A stretch of 64,000 nucleotides of DNA, from assembly GCF_900090045.1 (NCBI RefSeq), contig NC_041788.1, positions 2,785,501 to 2,849,500 on the forward strand. The letters run 5' to 3'. Source of the stretch: Plasmodium malariae (taxonomy: Eukaryota; Apicomplexa; Aconoidasida; Haemosporida; Plasmodiidae). The first letter of the stretch is position 1. Each line of letters opens with the position of its first letter. Below are positions 35,769 to 48,852 of this stretch, piece by piece. The position numbers and the translations under genes were made by a program. The notes under the pieces are model-generated. The model did not search any database. It was not told the origin of the DNA and saw only the letters and a program-made list of their open reading frames with translations.

Positions 35769-37659
35769 AATATGAACAAAAGGTGAAAAAAATTAAAAAA
35801 AAAAAAAAAAAGTTAACTAGCGATTGTATAAGAAAATTTCGCTATCTCGTAGAACAAGCCTGAATGCACATTGATGTGCCTGCATTCTCGCATAAATGTG
35901 TATATGTATCGGCGCCGGTATGTATGGACATTTGTACATATGAACAAGTGTATGTATATACATATTTATGCATGTACATATATGAGTGAGTTATGCTTTT
36001 TTTTTCCCCCAATTTATGCTTTGACGTGTTGGGTGTTCTTAAATTTTCTGAAATATGAGGAGGAGCCCTTGTTAAAGCACAAATTAATATGAAGTTAAAA
36101 AAATTAAAGGCTACAACAATGGGCATTTTATTATTATTTTTTTTTTTTCTTTATATTAATTTTTATTAAATTGTTCATATTGATTTGCTCGTATTAACGT
36201 ATACCCTTATTCCCTACACAATGTCTTAAAACTTTTTGTAAATAGCAATTTGAAAAAAACTAGCTAACATATATATTACCCCCATTCTTTCCGCATTTCT
36301 GTTCACGCTGTAGGTTTGTTAAGTACATTTTTCTCGCCTTCTGAATACATGTACGTGGGGGCATGTGCATTGGTGTATACTTGTAGGCAAAAACATACCG
36401 GTATTTGTATGTATTTATGTATGTATGTTTATACGTATGTATGTATGTATGTATGTATGTATGTATGTATGTATGTATGTATGTATGTATGTATGTATGT
36501 ATGTATGTATGTATGTATGTATGTATGTATGTATGTATGTATGTATGTATGTATGTATGTATGTATGTATGTATGTATGTATGTATGTATGTATGTATGT
36601 ATGTATGTATGTATGTATGTATGTATGTATGTATGTATGTATGTATGTATGTATGTATGTATGTATGTATGTATGTTTATATGTATGTATTTATGTATGT
36701 ACGTTTATATGTGCGTACGTGTGTTTATATGTATGTATGTACGTTTATATATACGTATATACATATAGTAAAATTACGTATTACAGAACTGCCCATTTAA
36801 ATGATCATTTTCCCTCGTGAATATAAAAAATTGAACTGAAAAAAATTACCTACTACTTCCAAAACTGTTGTATACAAAGGTGTGTTTTCTTTCAATAGGT
36901 GAACATTTTTTTTTTTTTTTTTAAATATGTACAACACGATCTTACATTATTCATATTTTTTTTTTTTTTTTTTTACAAACATGGATTTCATTTGTTTTCT
37001 CAAATGGTGTTCTATTTCTTAAAAAATGCGCAAATTGCATTTTTAAAATGGAAAACAAATTTACAGTTCCTATGCATATATACTTATGTAATATTTACTT
37101 ACGTATAAAAATATATTACGTGTATTTTGTAGTTCCCTTCACAGAGCAAGCGAATAAACGATTATTTTTTTTTTTTTTCCCCATTCATTTCTTATATTTT
37201 TCCCCTTCTCTACAACAAAAATGTATTAAAGTTTGAATGTAATATTATTTTTAAGAAATTCATTTTATATATGCTGATTTTTTTTAGAAAATGCTTAGTG
37301 ATAATGAAAAATATTTTCAGAAGAAATATAAATGGAAAGAAGTACAACATTTAATTTTTTTTTTTTTTTTTTTTTTTTTAAATAATTGGCATATATTTGT
37401 TATTTTAAATCTTCAACATGAACATTATTAAGCGTAATTCGTGAGATATTTATGTGAAACATGTATAATAATACATTTACCACATGTACGAAATTTGCAT
37501 AAATATAAATTTATATATATGTATATGCATGTATATATATAAATATAATTGTACATATTTGCATATACATGTGCTTATACTTATGCGTATAGATATGCTT
37601 ATACATATGCGTATAGATATGCTTATACATATGAGTATATTTACGTTTTTAAGCGCAAA
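35769..37659. other. Divergent intergenic region upstream of the EF-G-like and METTL14-type genes
   Basis: It holds both promoters. It includes the (TATG)n array, T and A homopolymers near 36905, 36957 and 37355, and just upstream of the METTL14-type start a 24-bp repeat (TATGCGTATAGATATGCTTATACA, 37573-37640). In-frame ATGs exist from 37549, but the residues they would add are encoded by this repeat, so I place the start at 37660. Confidence 0.5.
36433..36676. repeat. Long (TATG)n tetranucleotide microsatellite
   Basis: About 60 uninterrupted TATG copies are followed by degenerate TTTATATG copies to 36760. Because 4 and 3 are coprime, all three frames are open, giving spurious Met-Tyr-Val-Cys repeats of 130-150 residues. 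Confidence 0.95.
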
Positions 37660-40600
37660 ATGAAAAACCCCAATAGTGAAGATCCGAAGGACAGTATCCA
37701 TAAAAACATTAACTCGGCAAATTTCAAAACGAACATAATTAATAGCAACAAAGGAAACGTAAATTTTAACCAACCAAATTTCCAAAATTGTGTTCCTTAT
37801 AATAATGCTAAGCAGTCGAATAATAACGTGGCATACCATCAGTATGCAAATAAAAACTATGCCAATCCAAGTAGTTATGTTAATAATAGTAACAGTAATA
37901 GTAATGCTACCCCGAATTTCCCCAAAATTATGAATTACAGTAATAGCGGGAATTTTACAAATAGTTATAATAAAAATTATAATTACGATTATAATTTGAA
38001 TTACCCGAATGCAGGTGGTAACAGTAATAATAAAGATAATAATGGCAGTAGTAGTCATCAAATCAGTAGCAGTCATAACATTAATAGTAACCCCTACATC
38101 AATAGTAGCCCCTACAGTAGTAGTAACCCCTACAGCAGTAGTAACCCCTACAGCAGTAGTAACCCCTACAGTAGTAGTAACCCCTACAGTAGTAGTAATC
38201 ATCAGGGAAGTGTAAAGGATCCAGTGAACTATTATATAAGCATGAACATGAATAATAGTAGTATGAATAACCCTGTGAACCACAATATGAGCACAGCCCC
38301 AAACAATAATATGCCAAACAATATGTATACGAACAAAAACTATAACTTTGCTAAATCCCCTTATATAAATTATGCACACGGTAATACTAATATTATAAAA
38401 AATGGTAGCACCAATAATGCTTACTCAATAATGCCAACAGCAGACAGCCTAAATATTGAAGGACAAAACACTTTTTCGTATGACAAGAATTTAAAGAATA
38501 CAAAATATGGAGGTGTGAATAATAATAATGAAAAGGGTAAAAGTATATTACCAGATTTTAATAAAAGTAATTATCCATACATAAATTATAACGTAAATAG
38601 TAGTGTAAAGATGAATGGTATATCTAGCTCTAATGTAAAAAACAATAGCAGTAACAGTGCTATGTACATAAATTATAGTCATAGAAGTAGTGGTAATTTG
38701 AGCAGCAATTGCAACAGTGGTAGTAATAAATGCAGCACTATGCGAAATCACAAGGCAGTTGTTCCTCCGCCAAATATGGGTATTTTTCCCCCAAGCACGA
38801 ATAACAGTGCATATAGCTTCATAAATGGTAGTAATAGTAGTAGTAGTACTAAAAATGTCAATAATATGAATAATAATGTGAATAATAATATGAATAATAA
38901 TATGAATAATAATATGAATAATAATATGAATAATAATATGAATAATAATATGAATAATAATATGAATAATAATATGAATAATAATATTAATAATAATATG
39001 AATAATAATATGAATAATAATATTAATAATAATATTAATAATAATGTTAATAATATTAATAGTATTAATAATATGAGTAGTAGTACCACCAGTAGCAATA
39101 ATTTCCATGGGCAAAAAAATAACTCAGTCTTATATGCACCAGCTCCTCCGAGTGACAAGGACTGTATGAAGTATGACAAAAGAAATAGTGCAGCGATGCA
39201 TACCTCTGAGGATACTATTATGAAAGATATGAAAAAACATGATCATTTTTTTTATGAAAATTCACAAAGCCTACAGTATTCGAGGCAAGCCTTGCCTACC
39301 CGCAGCCATGGTGGCATACACAGTAAGACATATCAAAATGAAAGGAGCACAAACAGTATAAACCGCTTAAACAGTGCAAGCAATGTGGGTAGTGTGAGCA
39401 ACTTTAATATTGCAAATGATATGTACAATTTGAACAATTCAAATTATGTAAATAATTTCAAGCACATGAGTAACGACCCGAATACTGGTCCAGGTAACAA
39501 CTCGAATAAAGGACCGAATAACAATCCGAATGGCATCCTGAATGATATCCCGAATAACAGCCCAAATAACAACCAGAGTAGCTATTTTGCGAACGTTGAT
39601 TCTAGTAACAGTAGGACGTCGTCAAATGTAAATATGAAAAAAGAAGAGAATTGCAAAAGTAATACTTGCAATATTAATGTAGATGGTCGAGAAAGACTAC
39701 AGAATGATTATAATCAAAATTTTGTAAATACAGGAGAGAGACCACAAAATTTCATAAGAGATAGTGATGAAAATAAAAGATTTACAAAATACCCAAAACT
39801 TAAACAGTTATTAGAACTGAAAAATATTATTATAAAGAAAAGGTCAACACCTGCTCGATATATTAGCTGTGACTTGAGAACATTTGAATTAGGAAGTTTA
39901 GACATAAAATTTGATGTGATTCTAATAGATCCACCATGGAAAGAATATTATGATAGAAAAATACATAACTTAGATATATTAAATAATATGCATATAGATA
40001 ATTATGATTTAAATAATGATATAAATGATGAAAAAGATAAATATTGGTCTTTAGATGATATAGGAAATTTGGAAATTGAAAAGATTGCAGAAATACCATC
40101 TTTTCTTTTTTTATGGTGTGGAGTAACACATTTAGAGGATGCAAGAATTTTATTAAATAGATGGGGATATCGAAGATGTGAAGATATATGTTGGTTGAAA
40201 ACTAATATAAATGAAAAAAATAAAAAAATTAAATACTTAAATGAAATAAATAATGAAAATTCTTATTTACAAAGAACAACGGAGCATTGCTTAGTTGGCA
40301 TCAAAGGAGCGGTTAGAAGGTCATACGATATTCATTTAATTCATGCAAATTTAGATACAGATGTTATTATAGCTGAAGAGACAGATGAAAATATTTATAA
40401 TAATAACAAACCAGAGGAATTATACAAAATTATTGAAAAATTCTGTTTAGGAAGAAGAAAAATCGAATTATTTGGTACTAATAGAAATATAAGAAATGGG
40501 TGGTTAACCCTAGGTAAAAATATGGATACAACTTTGTTTAATAAAGAAGAGTATATAAGCTGGTTCGAAGGGGATATCGCCTGGCCTGAAGCCACATCTT

Positions 40601-40683
40601 ATGTAGGGGGGAAATATATGGGTACGACAAGTGAAATTGAAAATCTGCGCCCTAAATCGCCTCCAAGAAACGCAAATGGGTAG
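37660..40683 (+). CDS. METTL14: MT-A70 family m6A methyltransferase subunit, METTL14 type
   Basis: This is a subunit of the nuclear METTL3-METTL14 writer that makes N6-methyladenosine in mRNA. With the start at 37660 the protein has 1007 residues. The first ~700 are disordered, rich in Asn/Ser/Tyr, with NPYSSS hexamers (38090-38190) and MNNN tetramers (38860-39060). The MT-A70 domain spans about 735-1000 and follows METTL14, not METTL3: WSLDDIGNLEIEKIAEIPSF, LWCG, WGYRRCEDICWLKTN, RTTEHCLVGIKGAVRRS, HANLDTDVIIAEE, FCLGRRKIELFG, GWLTLG and ENLRPKSPP. Unlike the EPPL of animal METTL14, the position after DVILI reads DPPW (about residues 757-760), the catalytic motif of METTL3. The orthologue call is secure. 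Whether this subunit is active is open. Confidence 0.95.
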   Translation: MKNPNSEDPKDSIHKNINSANFKTNIINSNKGNVNFNQPNFQNCVPYNNAKQSNNNVAYHQYANKNYANPSSYVNNSNSNSNATPNFPKIMNYSNSGNFTNSYNKNYNYDYNLNYPNAGGNSNNKDNNGSSSHQISSSHNINSNPYINSSPYSSSNPYSSSNPYSSSNPYSSSNPYSSSNHQGSVKDPVNYYISMNMNNSSMNNPVNHNMSTAPNNNMPNNMYTNKNYNFAKSPYINYAHGNTNIIKNGSTNNAYSIMPTADSLNIEGQNTFSYDKNLKNTKYGGVNNNNEKGKSILPDFNKSNYPYINYNVNSSVKMNGISSSNVKNNSSNSAMYINYSHRSSGNLSSNCNSGSNKCSTMRNHKAVVPPPNMGIFPPSTNNSAYSFINGSNSSSSTKNVNNMNNNVNNNMNNNMNNNMNNNMNNNMNNNMNNNMNNNMNNNINNNMNNNMNNNINNNINNNVNNINSINNMSSSTTSSNNFHGQKNNSVLYAPAPPSDKDCMKYDKRNSAAMHTSEDTIMKDMKKHDHFFYENSQSLQYSRQALPTRSHGGIHSKTYQNERSTNSINRLNSASNVGSVSNFNIANDMYNLNNSNYVNNFKHMSNDPNTGPGNNSNKGPNNNPNGILNDIPNNSPNNNQSSYFANVDSSNSRTSSNVNMKKEENCKSNTCNINVDGRERLQNDYNQNFVNTGERPQNFIRDSDENKRFTKYPKLKQLLELKNIIIKKRSTPARYISCDLRTFELGSLDIKFDVILIDPPWKEYYDRKIHNLDILNNMHIDNYDLNNDINDEKDKYWSLDDIGNLEIEKIAEIPSFLFLWCGVTHLEDARILLNRWGYRRCEDICWLKTNINEKNKKIKYLNEINNENSYLQRTTEHCLVGIKGAVRRSYDIHLIHANLDTDVIIAEETDENIYNNNKPEELYKIIEKFCLGRRKIELFGTNRNIRNGWLTLGKNMDTTLFNKEEYISWFEGDIAWPEATSYVGGKYMGTTSEIENLRPKSPPRNANG
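38090..38195. repeat. 18-bp coding repeat (NPYSSS) in the METTL14-type gene
   Basis: Five near-identical copies of AGTAGTAACCCCTACAGC encode Asn-Pro-Tyr-Ser-Ser-Ser in the disordered N-terminal region. Confidence 0.9.
38860..39062. repeat. 12-bp coding repeat (MNNN) in the METTL14-type gene
   Basis: About 16 copies of ATGAATAATAAT, some with ATT or GTT for ATG, encode Met/Ile/Val-Asn-Asn-Asn. Confidence 0.9.
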
Positions 40684-40718
40684 AAGTTGCTTTGATATAA
40701 GTTCGTGCGAGAAGGAGT

Positions 40719-40750
<32 letters not shown>

Positions 40751-41336
40751 GTCTTTTATATCCCTGTCGTAGTTATATATATGTATGTACGTATATGTAC
40801 GTATATGTATGTATATGTACGTATATGTACGTATATGTACGTATATGTACGTATATGTGTGTATGTATATATTTTGTTTGTACTACCGTGCGAGCCAGAC
40901 TTTTAGCATTTGCTGCTAGCTTTAGTATTTTCCTATGCAACCAGGAATATGACGTAGTTAGTTGGAGATCCCCGTGCTTCGTTTTGAAAGGCATGCCCAT
41001 ACATACAGCTAATGTATGTATGCGGGGAGACCTTACCCGCAATGTACATATGTTTGTCTCTTTTAGTTTTTCCACGTTGTAACGTAGTCCATTAGTAGCA
41101 TTGTTATTTAGCGGCATCATCGTTGGTCATTTTTTTTTTTTTTTGTTAAAAGAAAGAATTGTTATTTATTCCCCTCATTCATTATTCATAAGTAACAGTT
41201 CGTTGAAAAACAAGAAAGGTGTGCCATTTAGTATTACACTCTTTTTTTTTTTTTTCTTATTGCAAGTTTTGTGTTATTTCGCCGTACATTGGATTACGTC
41301 CAGCGTTTTTCTGTGTTTTTCATACTGCACACAGAC

Positions 41337-41379
<43 letters not shown>

Positions 41380-42585
41380 TAAATATGTATATATCCGTAT
41401 ATATGCTTGTGTGTGGATGTATTAGTTTTTAGTTAGCCAACTTTTTAAACAACTTGAAGTCTAAGAGGCATTGTACCTTTTAACTTTTTCTTTTTTATAA
41501 AAAATTTCACGTATTATATTATAATGGCTAAAGTAGCTACAATAGAAAAGAAAATAGAGTGTACACATTTGTTAGCGGCTATTTGAAGGAAGAAAAGCGC
41601 TAGTAGGCTTAAATTATTTTATTTAACTTTTAGTTTCATTTTTTTTTTTTTTTTTTTTTATTTATTATTATTATTTTTTTTTTAAATAAGCCCATATTGC
41701 ACATTTGCAAAGCTAGCCATGTTACTACATAACGCACTTCTTACCTACGCAGGTACCCGCTAAATATTTTTACGCGTGCTCCTTTCATTGTGTGCGTACG
41801 TTCAAAAAAGAGAAATGCTGCTTCCATAAAACTTTTTAGCATTCGAAGGTTATTCAGTGTTTATTTTATAATATATATACATACATATATATACTTATAT
41901 TTACATACATATATATACTTATATATTCATACATATATAACTTATATTTACATACATATATATACTTATATACACATACATATATCGTATGTCGGTATTC
42001 CCCAAACTTCAGCTTTTCGCTGGATGATGTATATTATATGTATATACATTTTAACACGTACATATTCACATGCGCACATTCAAATATATATATATGTAAT
42101 ATACTTGCGAAAGAGAAAATCGAGTCTACTCGCCTTCCTATTCGGCTTTTACAGCATCGCGATATCGTACAAAAATAAAAAAATATGAAGTATCATACAT
42201 ACGTGCACATGACGATTAATGTACAAACGACAGTTCTGCATTAATCACTTTGTACATATCGCAAATGTGTACGTATATTGAAAATAAAAGAGAATAAACA
42301 TTGAGTGTTCCGCACTATTTTAAGTTACACTCTCCCAACATTATTTTACACAAAAAAATATTTATCCAAAAAGAATCAAGAGAAAATATTTTTGTAAACT
42401 TAACGTTTGTTAATTCTTTTTTATTGAACAAAAAAAAAAAAAGAGGAGGAAAAAAAAAAAGAAAGCAAAAAGAAAGCAAAAAAGAAAGAGATAGTAAAAG
42501 AGAAAACAAAGGCGAAAATAAAAACAAATTATAAACGTCCATCACTAATCCCTTAACTCGGTCAAACCCTCCATTTATAATCAAA
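40684..42585. other. Intergenic region between the METTL14-type gene and SHMT
   Basis: It contains T24-type runs at 40727-40750 and 41640-41660, a GTATATGTAC 12-bp array at 40780-40862, (TA)n at 41340-41376, and TACATACATATATA repeats at 41880-41985. One set of small exon-like pieces lies at 41719-42188. The more GC-balanced stretch at 40885-41075 is open on both strands but shows no usable start or family match. Confidence 0.4.
41719..42188 (+). CDS. Possible small multi-exon membrane protein gene
   Basis: ATG at 41719 reads MLLHNALLTYA up to a donor (GCAG|GTACCC at 41753). The last piece reads SSLLAFLFGFYSIAIS then YKNKKI to TGA at 42186-42188, a hydrophobic helix with a basic tail. Tiny candidate middle exons (acceptors TTTTTAG near 41842 and AACTTCAG near 42011) keep the phase. 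The acceptor before the last exon is poor. Composition is suggestive, but splice choice is guesswork, and I recognise no family. Confidence 0.22.
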
Positions 42586-44415
42586 ATGGTAACTTCCAAA
42601 TGATAAAGAATGAATGAAAAATTTTTTAAAGATTCGGAATGATCATTTAGCCAGAGTTTGTAAAACTGCCTGTTTTATTCATATGCATAGTAATACGTAT
42701 AATTATATAACAGTATTAATGGCATATATATGGAATAAGCTTTATTTTTTTTCATTTTTTTTTTTTTTTTCTGTATTATTCCTCCATTTCATTACTTCTC
42801 TCAAGTCCAATCTTCTCCACGAGTTACCAGAATGCATTATGTATATCCATTTCAAATATTACGTTTTTATTTCAGTTTAACAATGACCCTTTGGAAAGTT
42901 TGGACAAGGAGCTGTATGATATATTAGTGGACGAGGAAAAAAGACAGAGAGAAACTATAAATCTCATTGCTTCAGAGGTAGTGCATTTGTAAAACATTAG
43001 ATGATAATTGTGTGCATATGTGTATATGCATATCTCCATGCAAATGATGATGAGGTGTGAACTAAGAAAGGCAGACTCCATATATATTTCTAGTGTGTGT
43101 GTGTGCATTCGTGTGGGTATTTACATGTGGGTATATGCATGCGTACTCTGTTTATAAACTGTCTGCGCTGGTGTATTTCTTCTACGAGCAGAATCTAATG
43201 AACAATGGAGTGCGCGAATGCTTGGGAAATCGCGTGAGCAACAAATACTCGGAAGGATACCCAAGGAAGAGGTATTACGGAGGTAACGACTACATTGATA
43301 AGATTGAAGAGCTGTGTTGTAAAAGAGCATTGGAAGCATTCAATGTAAGTGATGAAGAATGGGGGGTTAATGTTCAACCCTTGTCAGGATCTGCTGCTAA
43401 TGTACAAGCCTTATATGCTTTAGTAGGAGTAAAAGGGAAAATTATGGGTATGCATCTATGTTCTGGAGGGCACTTAACACATGGTTTTTTTGATGAAAAA
43501 AAAAAGGTATCAATAACATCTGATATGTTTGAATCTAAATTATATAAATGTAATAGTGAGGGATATGTAGACTTTGATAATGTTCATGAAATGGCATTAT
43601 CATTTAAACCAAAGGTAATAATATGTGGTTATACAAGTTACCCTAGAGATATAGATTACAAAAAGTTTCGTGCTATTTGCGATGAAGTAGGGGCATATTT
43701 ACTAGCAGATATTTCACATATATCAAGTTTTGTTGCATGCAATTTGCTAAATAATCCATTTATATATGCAGATGTAGTAACTACAACTACACATAAAATA
43801 TTAAGAGGACCTAGAAGTGCTCTTATATTTTTTAACAAAAAAAAAAATCCAGGATTAGATCAAAAAATTAATAGTGCAGTTTTTCCAAGTTTTCAAGGTG
43901 GACCTCATAATAATAAAATAGCTGCTGTTGCTTGTCAGTTGAAAGAAGTACATTCTGATTTTTTTAAAGAATATACAAAACAAGTCTTACTAAATAGTAA
44001 AGCTTTAGCACAATATTTAATTAATAACAACATTGATCTTGTTACTAATGGTACCGATAATCATCTTATTGTTGTAGATTTAAGAAAATATGGTATTACA
44101 GGATCGAAATTACAAGAAACATGCAATTCTATTAATGTAGCTTTAAATAAAAATACTATTCCTTCTGATGTGGATTGTGTATCACCAAGTGGTATCCGTA
44201 TAGGTACTCCTGCTATGACTACTAGAGGAGCTAAAGAAAAGGATATGAAATTTATTGCTGACATATTGGCGAGAGCAATAAAAATAACTGTAGATCTACA
44301 ACAACAGTTTGGAAAAAAATTAGTGGATTTTAAAAAAGGTCTTACCAATAACGCGGATATTGATCAGTTAAAAAAGGAGGTCGTTCAGTGGGCGGGCAAT
44401 TTGCCTTTCCCCTGA
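42586..44415 (+). CDS. SHMT: Serine hydroxymethyltransferase (cytosolic type)
   Basis: SHMT is a PLP enzyme converting serine and tetrahydrofolate to glycine and 5,10-methylene-THF for the dTMP cycle. Three exons (42586-42588, 42876-42977, 43192-44415) give 442 residues, the expected Plasmodium length. Exon 1 is only the start codon, before GTAACT; exon 2 begins FNNDPLESLDKELYD. The PLP lysine is Lys237 in VVTTTTHKILRGPRSALIFF. Other conserved blocks are GNRVSNKYSEGYP, RYYGGNDYID, NVQPLSGSAAN and HLCSGGHLTHG. Cys125 (HLCSGG) and Cys364 (DVDCVSPSG), the pair reported as a redox switch in Plasmodium SHMT, are both present. There is no organelle-targeting extension. The numbering agrees with known parasite enzymes, which supports the exon model. 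Confidence 0.97.
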
Positions 44416-47884
<3,469 letters not shown>

Positions 47885-48198
47885 GTATGCCATTTCGACG
47901 TCCGAGCACATGCGCATGTGTACATCCACAAATACAGGCGTATGTGCACAATTCCATATATTTGTTTGCCTACGCGCGTACAACAACGAAGCTATTTCCT
48001 TCCATAGGGGTATAGTATTTTCCACCTTGTTTTCCTTTACGCACGTGCATAACTGAGAAAAGTGTAGTATGCCTATTCGTTTTGGTTCTTTTGAATTGTC
48101 GATTGGATATATCTATGTGTATGAGACTATGGCGTATGTATATGCGTGTAGAGTGATAACCTTTGTATAACTACTCGTATTGTATTCCATTGTAGAAT

Positions 48199-48229
<31 letters not shown>

Positions 48230-48674
48230 CATAACAACTTGACCATATTGAACTTCTCATATTGAAAAAAAAAAAAAAAAAATTAGCTTAACCAAATTTA
48301 GCAGTAGCTACAGTTTGGTATCGCCATCTTTTTTTTTTTTTTCTTTTTTTTTTTTTCCCCTGGTTGATGCAAAATTATAATAAAGACACAATCAGCATGT
48401 ACTATATTTAATCTGTAAATGAAACTAGTGTGGAGGGGAAATGCGTCCATTTTGTTGAACTGCTGGATGAGCGTCGTTTGGTTACGGGGTAGCCGTAATT
48501 AAATAGTAAAAAAAATAAAAAAGAAATAGAAGTGGAAATAGAAGTAAATGTAGCAGCATGAATAGAAGTATAAATTGAAAAAAAAAATAATACATCTCGT
48601 AACATACGTTTTATAGCAAATAACCGAAGCCGTTGTCCAGACGAAACGAGCAGAAGTGTCAATATATAAATACG

Positions 48675-48731
<57 letters not shown>

Positions 48732-48852
48732 TTGTATGCATGTGCACATATTCGCATATGTGATGTTGTATATGCATAAGTTCACCTGTATGTAGCCCTA
48801 TCAAGTAAACCGAGCTCCCTCAACGAGGTGGAGAGCACATGCACAAATACTT
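47885..48852. other. Convergent intergenic region between ATP synthase beta and CFAP61
   Basis: It contains the 3' UTRs of both genes, with interrupted T tracts near 48200 and 48330, A17 at 48266 and (TA)n at 48677-48722. I see no gene. Confidence 0.5.

Noticed and set aside
36316..36820. Three overlapping plus-strand frames of 130-151 residues made of Met-Tyr-Val-Cys
   Set aside because: All three come from a (TATG)n microsatellite, which is open in every frame; no real protein.
37549..37659. In-frame upstream ATG extending the METTL14-type protein by 37 residues
   Set aside because: The extra residues are an Ala-Tyr-Thr-Tyr run from a 24-bp repeat; the 37660 ATG is preceded by AAAA and starts normal sequence.
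40880..41080. GC-balanced open stretch after the METTL14-type gene
   Set aside because: Open on both strands but no start, partner exon or recognisable motif; likely 3' UTR.
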